From an uncultured Lachnospiraceae bacterium (GTDB lineage Bacteria; Bacillota; Clostridia; Lachnospirales; Lachnospiraceae): 64,000 nucleotides of DNA. Of this stretch, positions 45,842-55,062 are shown piece by piece (position 1 is the stretch's first letter; the number at the start of each line of letters is the position of its first letter). A model generated the notes under the pieces. It saw nothing but the letters and a program-made list of their open reading frames with translations. It was not told where the DNA came from and did no database searches. A program made the position numbers and the translations under genes. The stretch covers positions 1-64,000 of the forward strand of contig CAOKQK010000006.1 of NCBI GenBank assembly GCA_948470905.1, written 5' to 3'.

Positions 45842-46831
45842 ATGAAGTGGATGAAATTCAGGATAAAGACCATAACGGAAGCGGAGGATATCATTGTCAG
45901 CACCCTGTATGACATTGGGCTGGAGGGGGCGCAGATCGAGGACAAGATCCCGCTGACGGCGCTGGAGAAGGAGCAGATGTTTGTGGATATCCTGCCGGAT
46001 GGACCGGAGGATGACGGCATCGCATACTTAAGCTTTTTTGTGGAGGAAAAGGATGACGGCAGCCTTGAGGTCATGGGGGAGAAGACTGACAGGGAGAGCA
46101 TCCTGGCAAAGGTGGAGGAGGAACTGGAGGAGCTGCGGCAGTTCTGTGATATCGGGGAAGGCTCTGTGGCGGTGGACGAGACAGAGGACATCGACTGGAT
46201 CAACAACTGGAAGCAGTATTTTCACCAATTTTATGTAGATGACATACTTGTGATTCCGTCCTGGGAAGAAGTCAAAGAGGAGGATCAGGGAAAGATGGTC
46301 CTGCATATTGATCCGGGCACGGCATTCGGCACGGGGATGCATGAGACTACGCAGCTGTGCATTCGGCAGCTCAGGAAATATGTCACGCCGGAGACAAATC
46401 TGCTGGATGTGGGGACGGGCAGCGGTATCCTGGCGATCTTGTCCCTGATGTTTGGCGCCAGGCACGCGGTGGGGACGGACCTGGATGTGTGCGCAGTGGA
46501 GGCTGTGGCGCAGAACTGTGAGGCAAACGGCATTGAGAAGGACCGGTTTGAGATGATGATCGGAAATCTCATTACGGACAGGGCGGTTCAGGATAAGGTG
46601 GGGTATGGCTGTTATGATATTGTGGCGGCAAATATCCTTGCGGATGTGCTGGTGCCGCTTACCCCGGTGATCGTGGGGCAGCTTAAGCCCGGCGGTATCT
46701 ATATCACATCGGGCATTATTGATGACAAGGAAGAAACTGTCCTGGAGGCTGTGAGGGCGGCAGGGATGAAGGTGCTTGAGGTGACTTATCAGGGTGAGTG
46801 GGTGAGTATCACGGCGCAGAAGGGTTGTTGA
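45842..46831 (+). CDS. prmA: Ribosomal protein L11 methyltransferase
   Basis: 329 residues. N-terminal substrate-recognition domain (1-120), linker, then a class I SAM domain with LLDVGTGSGILAI (motif I), GTDLDVCAVEA (motif II) and DIVAANILADVLVPL (NxLA catalytic loop). FGTGMHETTQL binds SAM. It trimethylates ribosomal protein L11. A ribosome site (GGAGCAGTG) precedes ATG 45842. rsmE follows after 15 bases, the common Firmicute prmA-rsmE pairing. Confidence 0.97.
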   Translation: MKWMKFRIKTITEAEDIIVSTLYDIGLEGAQIEDKIPLTALEKEQMFVDILPDGPEDDGIAYLSFFVEEKDDGSLEVMGEKTDRESILAKVEEELEELRQFCDIGEGSVAVDETEDIDWINNWKQYFHQFYVDDILVIPSWEEVKEEDQGKMVLHIDPGTAFGTGMHETTQLCIRQLRKYVTPETNLLDVGTGSGILAILSLMFGARHAVGTDLDVCAVEAVAQNCEANGIEKDRFEMMIGNLITDRAVQDKVGYGCYDIVAANILADVLVPLTPVIVGQLKPGGIYITSGIIDDKEETVLEAVRAAGMKVLEVTYQGEWVSITAQKGC

Positions 46832-46846
46832 TTACAGGGGGAGGTT

Positions 46847-47602
46847 ATGTATCAGTTTTTCGTGGAACCTTGCCAGATCAATTTATCGGACAAGAGTGTC
46901 GTGATCCTTGGCAAGGATGTGAATCATATCAGAAACGTGCTGCGTATGAAGGTGGGCGAGGAGCTTAACGTGAGCAACGGGCTGGATGGCAGGGAGTACC
47001 GCTGCGGCATTGCGGCGTTTGAGGAGGACAGGGTGTTCTGCGAGCTTCGCTTTGTCAGGGAGGACAAGGTGGAGCTGCCCTCCCGGGTCTATTTATTTCA
47101 GGCTCTGCCCAAGGGGGACAAGATGGAACTGATCATCCAGAAGGCGGTGGAGCTGGGGGTGTACCAGGTAATCCCGGTGGAGGCAAAGCGCTGTGTGGTG
47201 AAGCTGGATGACAGGAAGGCTGCGGCGAAGCTGTCCCGGTGGCAGGGGATAGCGGAGGCTGCCGCCAAGCAGAGCAGGCGCGCGGTTGTGCCGGAAATAA
47301 AAGGGGTGCTGCCTTTTGCACAGGCGGTGGCGTATGCCGCCGGGATGCCGGTGCGCCTGATCCCTTATGAGCTGGCGGAGGGGATGGACAGGACCAGAGA
47401 GCTTTTTGATGCCATGGCGCCAGGGGAGGACATTGGGGTGTTCATCGGTCCGGAGGGCGGTTTTGAGGCGGCGGAGGTTGAGCTTGCGGTGGAGAATGGC
47501 ATACAGCCCATTACTTTGGGCAAGAGGATCCTGCGGACGGAGACGGCGGGCATGACAGTGCTTTCATGGATTGTCTATCAGCTGGAGGACGCCATGGAAT
47601 AA
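46847..47602 (+). CDS. rsmE: 16S rRNA m3U1498 methyltransferase
   Basis: 251 residues. PUA-like N-terminal domain (HIRNVLRMKVGEELNVSNG), then a SPOUT domain with QALPKGDKMELIIQKAVELG, VFIGPEGGFEAAEVE and LGKRILRTETAGM, the knot motifs that bind SAM. It methylates U1498 of 16S rRNA. GGGGGAGGTT just before ATG 46847. Confidence 0.97.
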   Translation: MYQFFVEPCQINLSDKSVVILGKDVNHIRNVLRMKVGEELNVSNGLDGREYRCGIAAFEEDRVFCELRFVREDKVELPSRVYLFQALPKGDKMELIIQKAVELGVYQVIPVEAKRCVVKLDDRKAAAKLSRWQGIAEAAAKQSRRAVVPEIKGVLPFAQAVAYAAGMPVRLIPYELAEGMDRTRELFDAMAPGEDIGVFIGPEGGFEAAEVELAVENGIQPITLGKRILRTETAGMTVLSWIVYQLEDAME

Positions 47603-47612
47603 CATGCCTTGA

Positions 47613-47642
47613 TTCCCGCGGGCAATCAGGGACTTAGCCATG
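47613..47642 (+). repeat. Dispersed hairpin repeat family A, copy 6 (left end)
   Basis: TTCCCGCGGGCAATCAGG, then GACTTAGCCATG. It is truncated, starts ten bases after the rsmE stop, and lies 33 bases before the second element B. Confidence 0.55.
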
Positions 47643-47675
47643 TTTGCACGAGCGTAAAGCCATATTCCATGGCTG

Positions 47676-47761
47676 GTACTGTGTTGCGCAATTAACAGTG
47701 AATTCAGCACCGCCTATTTGCACCAATGCTGATATTCACTGTTATATGCGCAACGCAGTAC
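47676..47761 (-). repeat. MITE-like element B, internally deleted copy
   Basis: About 86 bp. The left end GTACTGTGTTGCGCA and right end TGCGCAACGCAGTAC match the ends of the 15971-16132 element in reverse orientation, including the shared internal AATTCAGCACCGCCTATTTG and CACCA. Roughly 75 bp of core are missing. The flanks differ (A/T there, G/C here). Confidence 0.8.
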
Positions 47762-47861
47762 CAGGCACGTGAGGGTAAGGAGCTGCCCTGCAGGGGAAGT
47801 ACCTGGACAGGATCGGCTGCATAGTATATCATAGACTTTATTAGAGAAGGAAAGAACAGGC

Positions 47862-49031
47862 ATGGAAGTGTATCTGGACAATTCCGCCACCACGCGGGTG
47901 CTGCCGGAGGCTGCGGAATTGATGACAAAGATAATGTGTGAGGACTACGGCAATCCTTCCAGTCTTCATATAAAGGGAATGCGGGCGGAGCAGTACCTGC
48001 GCTACGCCAGGGAAACCATGGCAAAGCTTCTGAAGGTGAACGAGAAGGAGATCTTTTTTACCTCAGGAGGCACGGAGTCTGACAATATGGCGCTGAAGGG
48101 GGGAGCCTTTGCAAATAGCAGGCGCGGACGGCACCTGATCACCACCCAGATTGAGCACCCGGCTGTATTAAATACCATGCGCTATCTGGAGACGATGGGA
48201 TATCAGGTGACTTATCTGCCGGTGGATGGCTGCGGGCAGATCTCCCTGGAGAGTCTGCGCCGTGCCATGAGGCAGGATACAATCCTGGTTTCCATCATGC
48301 ACACAAACAATGAGGTAGGTTCCCTGCAGCCCATTGAATCGGCGGGGGCGCTAATCAGGCAGATGAATCCGTACACTTTATTTCACGTGGATGCGGTGCA
48401 GGGTTTTGGGAAGGCAAGGATTCATCCGAAGAAAATGGGGATTGACCTGCTTTCCATAAGCGGGCACAAGATCCACGGGCCTAAGGGTGTGGGCGTGCTC
48501 TATATAAGCGAGAGGGCGAAGATACAGCCCTTAATGCACGGAGGCGGACAGCAGATGAACCTTCGATCCGGTACTGACAATGTGCCCGGCGCGGCGGGAA
48601 TGGCGAAGGCAGCGGAGCTTTTGTACGCCCATTATGAGGAAGATCAGGAGAGGCTGCGCCAATATAAGAAATATTTCTGTGACGGGGTAAGAAAACTGGA
48701 GGGTGTGAAGGTCAACGGCCTGCTGCCTGACCAGCCGGACGGGGAAGGGACAGCGGCACATATTGTCAGTGTTTCCTTCCGGGGTGTCCGCAGTGAGGTG
48801 CTCCTGCACGCCTTGGAGGAGAACGGGATCTATGTGTCGGCTGGAAGCGCCTGTGCTGCCCGCAAGCCCCAGCCCTCCGCCACACTGAAGGCCATGGGCG
48901 TGGAGAAGGAGCTTTTGGGCTCCACCATAAGGTTCAGCTTTTCTGTTTATACCACAAAAGAAGAATTGGACTATACATTGCAGGCGTTATATGATAAAAT
49001 TCCTATGCTGAGAAAGTATGTCAGATATTGA
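47862..49031 (+). CDS. NifS-like cysteine desulfurase
   Basis: 389 residues. DNSATTRVLPEAAE at the N terminus, FTSGGTESDNMAL, the PLP Lys in SGHKIHGPKGVGVLY, and the catalytic Cys loop SAGSACAARKPQPS. It releases sulfur from cysteine as an enzyme persulfide. The next gene is thiI, starting 10 bases after the stop, so this is most likely the dedicated sulfur donor for 4-thiouridine formation, as in the B. subtilis nifZ-thiI pair. Confidence 0.95.
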   Translation: MEVYLDNSATTRVLPEAAELMTKIMCEDYGNPSSLHIKGMRAEQYLRYARETMAKLLKVNEKEIFFTSGGTESDNMALKGGAFANSRRGRHLITTQIEHPAVLNTMRYLETMGYQVTYLPVDGCGQISLESLRRAMRQDTILVSIMHTNNEVGSLQPIESAGALIRQMNPYTLFHVDAVQGFGKARIHPKKMGIDLLSISGHKIHGPKGVGVLYISERAKIQPLMHGGGQQMNLRSGTDNVPGAAGMAKAAELLYAHYEEDQERLRQYKKYFCDGVRKLEGVKVNGLLPDQPDGEGTAAHIVSVSFRGVRSEVLLHALEENGIYVSAGSACAARKPQPSATLKAMGVEKELLGSTIRFSFSVYTTKEELDYTLQALYDKIPMLRKYVRY

Positions 49032-49041
49032 GAGGAAAAAA

Positions 49042-50220
49042 ATGTTTACAGCTTTTTTGATAAAATATGCGGAAATTGGCGTGAAGGGACGTAACAGGTA
49101 TCTTTTTGAGGATGCGTTGGTCCATCAGATTAAGTTTGCCCTGAAAAAGTGCGAGGGAAGTTTTCTGGTCCACAAAGATCAGGGGCGCATCTATGTGGAT
49201 GCCCAGGGAGAGTTTGACTTTGATGAGGCGGTGGAGAGCTTAAGGCATGTGTTTGGCATCTCGGGCATCTGCCCGGTAGTCTATGTGGAGGATGAGGGCT
49301 TTGAGAAGCTGTGTGGCACTGTGGTGGGGTATATTGCGGAGGTTTATCCTGACCGGAATAAGACCTTTAAGGTAAATGCCAGACGTGCGCGCAAAAACTA
49401 TCCCAAAGAGTCCATGGAGATCAACGCGGATCTGGGAGAGGCGATCCTGAATGCCTGTCCCGAGATGAGAGTGGATGTACACAATCCTGACATTATGCTG
49501 AACATCGAGATCCGGGAAAAGATTTATATTTACTCGGAAATCATTCCCGGCCCCGGCGGGATGCCGGTCGGTACCGGCGGCAAGGCAATGCTGCTTCTGT
49601 CCGGCGGTATCGACTCCCCCGTGGCGGGCTATATGATAGCGAAGCGCGGGGTGAAGATCGACGCGGTCTATTTTCATGCGCCCCCTTACACCAGCGAGTG
49701 GGCGAAGCAGAAGGTGGTGGATCTGGCAAGGCTGGTGTCCCGGTACGCCGGGCCGGTTTATCTGCATGTGATTAATTTCACGGATATTCAGATGTATATC
49801 TATGAAAAATGCCCTCATGAGGAGCTGACCATTATCATGCGGCGCTATATGATGCGGATTGCGGAGCATATTGCGAAAGAGACGGAATGCCTGGGACTGG
49901 TCACGGGAGAGAGCATTGGACAAGTCGCATCCCAGACCATGAACTCGCTCATCGCTACCAATGAGGTGTGTGAGCTTCCTGTGTATCGTCCGCTGATCGG
50001 CTTTGACAAGGAAGAGATTGTGACAGTGGCAAAGAAGATAGGCACTTTTGAGACGTCTATCCAGCCCTTTGAGGACTGCTGTACGATTTTTGTGGCGAAG
50101 CATCCTGTGACCAAGCCCAATGTGAATATCATCCGCAGGCATGAGCACAATCTGGAGGAACGGATAGAGGAATTGGTGGCGACGGCGCTTGAAACGAAGG
50201 AATTGATCGTGGCAGAGTGA
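49042..50220 (+). CDS. thiI: tRNA 4-thiouridine synthase ThiI
   Basis: About 392 residues. N-terminal ferredoxin-like and THUMP domains (KVNARRARKNYPKESMEINA), then the PP-loop LLSGGIDSPVAGYMIAKRG that adenylates U8 of tRNA, and LVTGESIGQVASQT. The rhodanese domain of E. coli ThiI is absent, as usual in Firmicutes. GAGAGGAAAAAA precedes ATG 49042. Confidence 0.96.
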   Translation: MFTAFLIKYAEIGVKGRNRYLFEDALVHQIKFALKKCEGSFLVHKDQGRIYVDAQGEFDFDEAVESLRHVFGISGICPVVYVEDEGFEKLCGTVVGYIAEVYPDRNKTFKVNARRARKNYPKESMEINADLGEAILNACPEMRVDVHNPDIMLNIEIREKIYIYSEIIPGPGGMPVGTGGKAMLLLSGGIDSPVAGYMIAKRGVKIDAVYFHAPPYTSEWAKQKVVDLARLVSRYAGPVYLHVINFTDIQMYIYEKCPHEELTIIMRRYMMRIAEHIAKETECLGLVTGESIGQVASQTMNSLIATNEVCELPVYRPLIGFDKEEIVTVAKKIGTFETSIQPFEDCCTIFVAKHPVTKPNVNIIRRHEHNLEERIEELVATALETKELIVAE

Positions 50221-50275
50221 CAGGGCAGATTGGACTGGAATCAAAAAAGCCTGTGAATGTAAAAACTGCAAAAAA

Positions 50276-50312
50276 GGGCTGCCGCAAAACCTGCAGCAGC
50301 CCCTCTCTTTTT
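50276..50312. terminator. Bidirectional terminator between thiI and HPr-like gene
   Basis: GGGCTGCCGCA (50276-50286) pairs with TGCAGCAGCCC (50292-50302), one C-A mismatch, then CTCTCTTTTTTTT; on the other strand the stem is followed by CCCTTTTTT. It serves both convergent genes. Confidence 0.85.
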
Positions 50313-50319
50313 TTCGGTT

Positions 50320-50556
50320 TTAAGCGTTCACCAGGTAAGGCTCCAATGCCTTCAGCACATCTTCCGCGCCATTCTCGGAATGGATGTGCAGGTCGATGGG
50401 TTTGGACAGGTCCAGGCTGAAGATGCCCATGATGGACTTTGCATCAATGACATATCTGCCGGATACAAGGTCAAAGTCGCAGTCAAATCTGGTGATATCG
50501 TTTACAAAGGATTTTACCTTGTCGATGGAATTTAAAGAAATCTGTACTGTTTTCAT
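50320..50556 (-). CDS. HPr-like protein without the phosphorylatable His
   Basis: 78 residues with the HPr fold pattern: DAKSIMGIFSLDLSK keeps the Ser46-equivalent (Ser41) regulatory site. The GIHARPA active-site loop of true HPr is replaced by NSIDKVKSFV, so there is no His15 to carry phosphate in the sugar phosphotransferase system. It may be a regulatory relative (like Crh, which also lacks His15 but keeps Ser46). GGAGG precedes ATG on the minus strand. It is a single gene between two terminators or promoters. Confidence 0.85.
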   Translation of the reverse strand: MKTVQISLNSIDKVKSFVNDITRFDCDFDLVSGRYVIDAKSIMGIFSLDLSKPIDLHIHSENGAEDVLKALEPYLVNA

Positions 50557-50723
50557 AATTACCTCCTTAAATGAAACTGTTATTTAAACTGCCCTGTAGC
50601 TTATAATGTGTGGTCACTGGAGAATTTTGCCATGACCAGTCCCTTAGTACATATTAATGTTTGGGCGAACAAAAGTCAAGGATAAAACAGTACAAAAAAC
50701 TGTAATATTATAAGAGGTTTGAC

Positions 50724-52115
50724 ATGAAAAGTGTAGCATTTCACAATCTAGGCTGCAAGGTGAATTCTTACGAAGCGGAAGTGATGCAGCAATTGTTACA
50801 GGAAAAGGGCTATCTTATTGTGCCTTTTGATAAAAAAGCAGACATTTATATCGTAAATACCTGTACTGTCACCAATATTGCGGACAGAAAGAGCAGGCAG
50901 ATGCTGCACCGCGCCAGGCAGCTGAATCCGGACGCTGTAGTGGCGGCGGTGGGCTGTTACGTGCAGACAGGGAGGGAGCAGCTTGAGAAGGATGACAGTG
51001 TGGACCTGATCATAGGCAACAACCGCAAGAAAGATATCGCGGCGATCCTGGAGGAATTTATGAGTGAGCGGAACAGGGATGTCCCGGAAGGAGCAGGCAG
51101 GAGCGTCGGCCTGGAGCCTGAGCCGGACAAGACCCTGCATGGCACCACGGTCCTCGATATTGCTCATACCTGTGAATATGAGGAAATGACGCTGAAGCGT
51201 CCTGCGGAGCACACCAGGGCATATATCAAGATCCAGGACGGATGCAACCAATTCTGCTCTTACTGCGCGATTCCCTATGCCAGGGGACGTGTGCGCAGCC
51301 GTCAGGCGGACAGCATCCTGGAGGAGGTGCGGGGCATTGCCGCCGCAGGGTTTCGGGAGGTGGTGCTCACGGGCATCCATCTCAGTTCTTACGGCATGGA
51401 TACCGGAGCCTCTCTGGTGGAGCTGGCGGAGCGGCTTCAGGAGGTGGAAGGAATCAGCCGCATACGCCTGGGCTCGCTGGAACCCCGTATTATCACGGAG
51501 GAGACGGCGGGGCGTCTGGCAGCAATCCCGGGGCTGTGCCCTCATTTCCATCTTTCCCTCCAGAGCGGTTGTGACACCACCCTTAAGAGGATGAATAGAC
51601 ACTATACCACAGGGGAATACTGTCAAAGTGTGGAATATTTGCGGAAATATTTTGACCGTCCTGCAATCACCACGGACGTGATCGTGGGATTTCCCGGGGA
51701 AACGGAGGATGAGTTTGCGCAGACAAAGGCATTTCTGGAGAAGGTGTGCTTTTACGAGATGCATATTTTCAAGTATTCCAGAAGGGCCGGGACAGCGGCG
51801 GCATCCATGCCGGGGCAGGTGTCGGAGCAGGTCAAGGCACAGCGCAGCGAGGAGCTGTTTGCAATGGAGCGGAGGCAGTCCAGGGAGTTCCGCCGTGCAT
51901 ACATAGGGAATGAGGCAGAAGTACTTCTGGAAGAAAGGATGGACACAGAAGGCGGCGCCTATATCATGGGGCATACCAGGGATTATGTGAAGGTGGCGGT
52001 AAAGCTGCCGGAGGGGGGATCCGCTGCAGCTGCGCAGGCAGGTCCCAGCTTAGATCCCAACACCGTGATAAAGGTGCCGGTCAGTGACTTTCTCACAGAT
52101 GATATATTGATGTAG
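50724..52115 (+). CDS. mtaB: tRNA t6A37 methylthiotransferase MtaB
   Basis: 463 residues. N-terminal MTTase domain with three Cys (NLGCKVNSYEAE, NTCTVTNIADRKSRQ, AVGCYVQ), radical-SAM Cys triad DGCNQFCSYCAIPYARGR, then a TRAM domain (about 385-450). It converts t6A37 to ms2t6A in tRNAs reading ANN codons, using two iron-sulfur clusters. AAGAGG precedes ATG 50724. It is the first of a long rightward block. Confidence 0.95.
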   Translation: MKSVAFHNLGCKVNSYEAEVMQQLLQEKGYLIVPFDKKADIYIVNTCTVTNIADRKSRQMLHRARQLNPDAVVAAVGCYVQTGREQLEKDDSVDLIIGNNRKKDIAAILEEFMSERNRDVPEGAGRSVGLEPEPDKTLHGTTVLDIAHTCEYEEMTLKRPAEHTRAYIKIQDGCNQFCSYCAIPYARGRVRSRQADSILEEVRGIAAAGFREVVLTGIHLSSYGMDTGASLVELAERLQEVEGISRIRLGSLEPRIITEETAGRLAAIPGLCPHFHLSLQSGCDTTLKRMNRHYTTGEYCQSVEYLRKYFDRPAITTDVIVGFPGETEDEFAQTKAFLEKVCFYEMHIFKYSRRAGTAAASMPGQVSEQVKAQRSEELFAMERRQSREFRRAYIGNEAEVLLEERMDTEGGAYIMGHTRDYVKVAVKLPEGGSAAAAQAGPSLDPNTVIKVPVSDFLTDDILM

Positions 52116-52116
52116 C

Positions 52117-52145
52117 TTGTTTTTTTGGAACAAATGATGTATAGT
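52117..52145 (+). promoter_or_regulatory. Promoter of the ireB-ruvX operon
   Basis: TTGTTT (52117-52122), a 17-nt spacer, TATAGT (52140-52145), just after the mtaB stop and 82 bases before ireB. Confidence 0.6.
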
Positions 52146-52226
52146 AATAAGAGAAAATGTCGGAGGTCCGCTTTTAGTTTTTTTCGGGACAGGAAATGCG
52201 GCGAAAGGATAAAGACGAGGTAAAAC

Positions 52227-52496
52227 ATGCGGGACTTGGGAAATACACAATACTTCAAGGTTGGGGCAGAAACTGAGACCGGTGCAGAGGCGGTGTTGTC
52301 GACGGTATACGAGGCGTTGACGGAGAAAGGGTACAATCCGGTAAACCAGATTGTGGGATACATTATGAGCGGGGATCCTACTTACATTACCAGCCACAAA
52401 AATGCCAGAAGCCTGATCATGAAAGTGGAGCGGGATGAGCTGGTGGAACAGCTTCTGGAGGAATATATCCGCGCCAAGGGCTGGAAAGCAGGGTGA
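52227..52496 (+). CDS. ireB: IreB-family regulatory phosphoprotein (UPF0297)
   Basis: 89 residues. The family signature is clear: [10 protein letters not shown] at the start and [20 protein letters not shown] followed by [17 protein letters not shown]. In Enterococcus IreB is phosphorylated by the kinase IreK and modulates cephalosporin resistance; in most Firmicutes the gene precedes ruvX as here. The next gene starts within a few bases of the stop. Confidence 0.96.
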   Translation: MRDLGNTQYFKVGAETETGAEAVLSTVYEALTEKGYNPVNQIVGYIMSGDPTYITSHKNARSLIMKVERDELVEQLLEEYIRAKGWKAG

Positions 52497-52504
52497 GAAG
52501 TCAT

Positions 52505-52936
52505 ATGAGGATCATGGGTTTGGATTTTGGCTCCAAGACGGTGGGCGTGGCGGTCAGCGATGAACTGCTTCTGACGGCGCAGGGGCTGGAGATCATCCGC
52601 CGCAAGGAGGAGAATAAGCTGCGCCGGACGCTGGCGCGTATTGAGGAACTGATCGTAGAGTACGGGGTGGAGGAGATTGTCCTGGGTCTGCCTATCAATA
52701 TGAACGCCACGGAGGGCGAGAGGGCGAAGCTTACCCTGGAGTTTCGGGAGAAGCTGGAACGCAGGACAGGCCTGCCCGTGGTTATGTGGGACGAGCGCCT
52801 GACTACGGTGGCGGCTGACAAGGCCATGATAGAGGCGGGAATCCGCAGGGAACACCGCAGGGAATACGTGGATATGATAGCAGCGGTCCTGATTCTGCAG
52901 GGCTATCTGGACAGGAAGAGCATGAAGGCGGATTAG
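52505..52936 (+). CDS. ruvX: Putative pre-16S rRNA nuclease / Holliday junction resolvase YqgF
   Basis: About 143 residues. RNase H-like fold: [18 protein letters not shown] (first catalytic Asp), [30 protein letters not shown] (Glu) and [16 protein letters not shown] (last Asp). YqgF trims pre-16S rRNA 5' ends. ATG 52505 is nine bases after ireB stop; a GTG start at 52493 overlapping ireB is possible. Confidence 0.95.
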   Translation: MRIMGLDFGSKTVGVAVSDELLLTAQGLEIIRRKEENKLRRTLARIEELIVEYGVEEIVLGLPINMNATEGERAKLTLEFREKLERRTGLPVVMWDERLTTVAADKAMIEAGIRREHRREYVDMIAAVLILQGYLDRKSMKAD

Positions 52937-52948
52937 AACGGAGATTTT

Positions 52949-53212
52949 ATGGCAAAACTGGAAAAAATAACATTTAATCCTGACGGGGAGGATCCGGTAG
53001 AATTTTTTGTGCTGGAACAGACCCGCATTGGGGGAGTCAGCTATGTCCTTGTAACGGATTTTGAAGAAGGAGACGGGGAAGCTCTTATTTTGAAGGACAT
53101 TTCCAGAGACGGAGACGAGGAAAGCGTGTTTACCATTGTATCCGACGACGATGAGCTGGCGGCTGTGGCAGGCGTGTTTGAAAATATGCTGGATGATGTA
53201 AAATTTGTGTGA
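52949..53212 (+). CDS. DUF1292 family protein (YrzB-like)
   Basis: 87 residues, very acidic. KITFNPDGEDPVEFFVLEQT, GGVSYVLVTDFEEGDGEALI and DDDELAAVAGVFENML match the conserved DUF1292 pattern. The function is unknown; the gene is fixed between ruvX and mltG in many Firmicutes, where B. subtilis calls it yrzB. GGAG precedes ATG 52949. Confidence 0.93.
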   Translation: MAKLEKITFNPDGEDPVEFFVLEQTRIGGVSYVLVTDFEEGDGEALILKDISRDGDEESVFTIVSDDDELAAVAGVFENMLDDVKFV

Positions 53213-53332
53213 CCTGCAGCTAAGCGGCAGGGGCATTCCCTTACTGTGGGGCTCAGCGGGGGAGCCTCAGGGGGAAATGGCTGCTGTCGGGTCTGTACGC
53301 GCATGCCCGGCTCCGGACGGTAACAGAATTTA

Positions 53333-53355
53333 TGGAGGAGATTTGGAGGAGATTT
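53333..53355 (+). promoter_or_regulatory. Duplicated ribosome binding site before RNase J
   Basis: An 11-bp unit TGGAGGAGATT occurs twice in tandem, giving two GGAGGAG sites. The second sits about nine bases before the TTG start at 53360; the first has no start codon at a usable distance. Confidence 0.7.
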
Positions 53356-53359
53356 AGAA

Positions 53360-55036
53360 TTGAAGAAAAAAGATAATAACGTATGCTCCGGATTAAAGGT
53401 CATTCCTTTGGGCGGACTGGAGCAAATCGGATTGAATATTACTGCCTTCGAGTATGAGGACAGTATTATTGTGGTAGACTGCGGTCTGTCCTTCCCGGCG
53501 GACGACATGCTGGGGATCGACCTGGTCATACCGGATGTGACTTATTTAAAGGACAATATAGACAGGGTGAAGGGATTTGTGATCACCCACGGCCATGAGG
53601 ATCATATCGGCGCGCTGCCCTATGTGCTGAGGGAGATTAACGTACCCCTTTATGCAACGCGGCTGACCATGGGCATTATTGAGAACAAGCTGCGTGAGCA
53701 CAATCTGATGAAGGGCACCAAGCGCAAGGTGGTGAAATTTGGGCAGTCCATCAATATGGGGCAGTTCCGGGTGGAATTTATCCGCACCAACCACAGTATC
53801 GTGGACGCGGCGGCGCTGGCAATCTATTCTCCAGCCGGTGTTGTGGTACACACGGGAGATTTCAAGGTTGACTATACGCCTGTGTTTGGGGATGCCATTG
53901 ACCTGCAGCGCTTTGCAGAGATCGGCAAGAAGGGTGTGCTTGCCCTGATGTGCGACTCCACCAACGCGGAACGTCCGGGCTTTACGCCTTCCGAGAAGAC
54001 GGTGGGGAAGATATTCGACAACCTTTTCGAGGAACATAAGAATACAAGGATTTTTGTGGCTACCTTTGCCTCAAATGTGGACCGGGTGCAGCAGATCATC
54101 AATACGGCATACAAATTCGGAAGGAAGGTCTGCGTCGAGGGAAGGAGCATGGTGAGCGTTATCGAGACGGCGCGGAACCTGGGCTGCATCAGCATTCCCG
54201 ATAATACATTGATAGAGATAGAACAGATGAAGAACTATCCTGATGAGCAGCAGGTCATTATCACCACCGGCAGCCAGGGGGAGAGCATGGCGGCGCTGAG
54301 CCGCATGGCGGGCGGCATGCACCGCAAGATTACAATCGGGGCGGGAGACACCGTTATCTTCTCGTCAAACCCCATACCCGGAAACGAGAAGTCCGTTACC
54401 AAGGTCATTAACGAGCTGCTGAGGAAAGGAGCGGACGTCATTTTCCAGGATGCCCATGTGTCGGGGCATGCCTGCCAGGAGGAGATCAAGCTGATCTATA
54501 CCCTGATCCGCCCCAAGTATGCGATTCCCGTACATGGCGAGTTCAAGCATCTGAAGGCCCAGGCGAAGATTGCCCAGAGCCTTGGCATAGACAAGGAAAA
54601 TATTTTTATCCTGTCCTCCGGCGACGTGCTGGAGCTGAGGGCGGAGAATGCAAAAGTCACCGGCAAGGTGCCTGTGGGGGCAATCCTGGTGGACGGGCTT
54701 GGCGTCGGGGATGTGGGAAATGTGGTGCTGCGCGACAGGCAGCATCTGGCGGAGGACGGCATCATGGTGGTTGTGATGAGCCTGGACAGGGGCAGCGGGC
54801 AGCTGGTTGCCGGACCGGACATTGTGTCCAGAGGTTTTGTGTATGTAAAGGAGTCCGACGAACTCATCGACGAGGCGCGCCATATTGTGGATGAGGCGAT
54901 CCAGAAATGTCTTGACAGAGGTGTCACGGACTGGGGCAAGCTGAAAAATACCACAAAGGATACTCTCAGCGATTATGTCTGGAAGAAGACAAAGCGCCGT
55001 CCGATGATCCTGCCTATTATCATGGAGGTCGATTGA
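53360..55036 (+). CDS. rnj: Ribonuclease J
   Basis: 558 residues. Metallo-beta-lactamase/beta-CASP fold: VVDCGLSFPADDMLGIDLVI, the zinc motif THGHEDHIGALP, NHSIVDAAALAI, HTGDFKVDYTP, CDSTNAERPGFT and beta-CASP HVSGHACQEEIKLI followed by VHGEFKHL. It is a 5'-3' exo/endoribonuclease central to mRNA decay and rRNA maturation in Firmicutes. The start is TTG 53360 behind GGAGGAG. It is inserted between yrzB-like and mltG-like genes. Confidence 0.97.
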   Translation: MKKKDNNVCSGLKVIPLGGLEQIGLNITAFEYEDSIIVVDCGLSFPADDMLGIDLVIPDVTYLKDNIDRVKGFVITHGHEDHIGALPYVLREINVPLYATRLTMGIIENKLREHNLMKGTKRKVVKFGQSINMGQFRVEFIRTNHSIVDAAALAIYSPAGVVVHTGDFKVDYTPVFGDAIDLQRFAEIGKKGVLALMCDSTNAERPGFTPSEKTVGKIFDNLFEEHKNTRIFVATFASNVDRVQQIINTAYKFGRKVCVEGRSMVSVIETARNLGCISIPDNTLIEIEQMKNYPDEQQVIITTGSQGESMAALSRMAGGMHRKITIGAGDTVIFSSNPIPGNEKSVTKVINELLRKGADVIFQDAHVSGHACQEEIKLIYTLIRPKYAIPVHGEFKHLKAQAKIAQSLGIDKENIFILSSGDVLELRAENAKVTGKVPVGAILVDGLGVGDVGNVVLRDRQHLAEDGIMVVVMSLDRGSGQLVAGPDIVSRGFVYVKESDELIDEARHIVDEAIQKCLDRGVTDWGKLKNTTKDTLSDYVWKKTKRRPMILPIIMEVD

Positions 55037-55062
55037 GAATGTGGAGAGGTACGTGGGATAAA

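Noticed and set aside
50796..51974. 392-codon minus-strand frame
   Set aside because: Antisense to mtaB, whose radical-SAM motifs are unmistakable.
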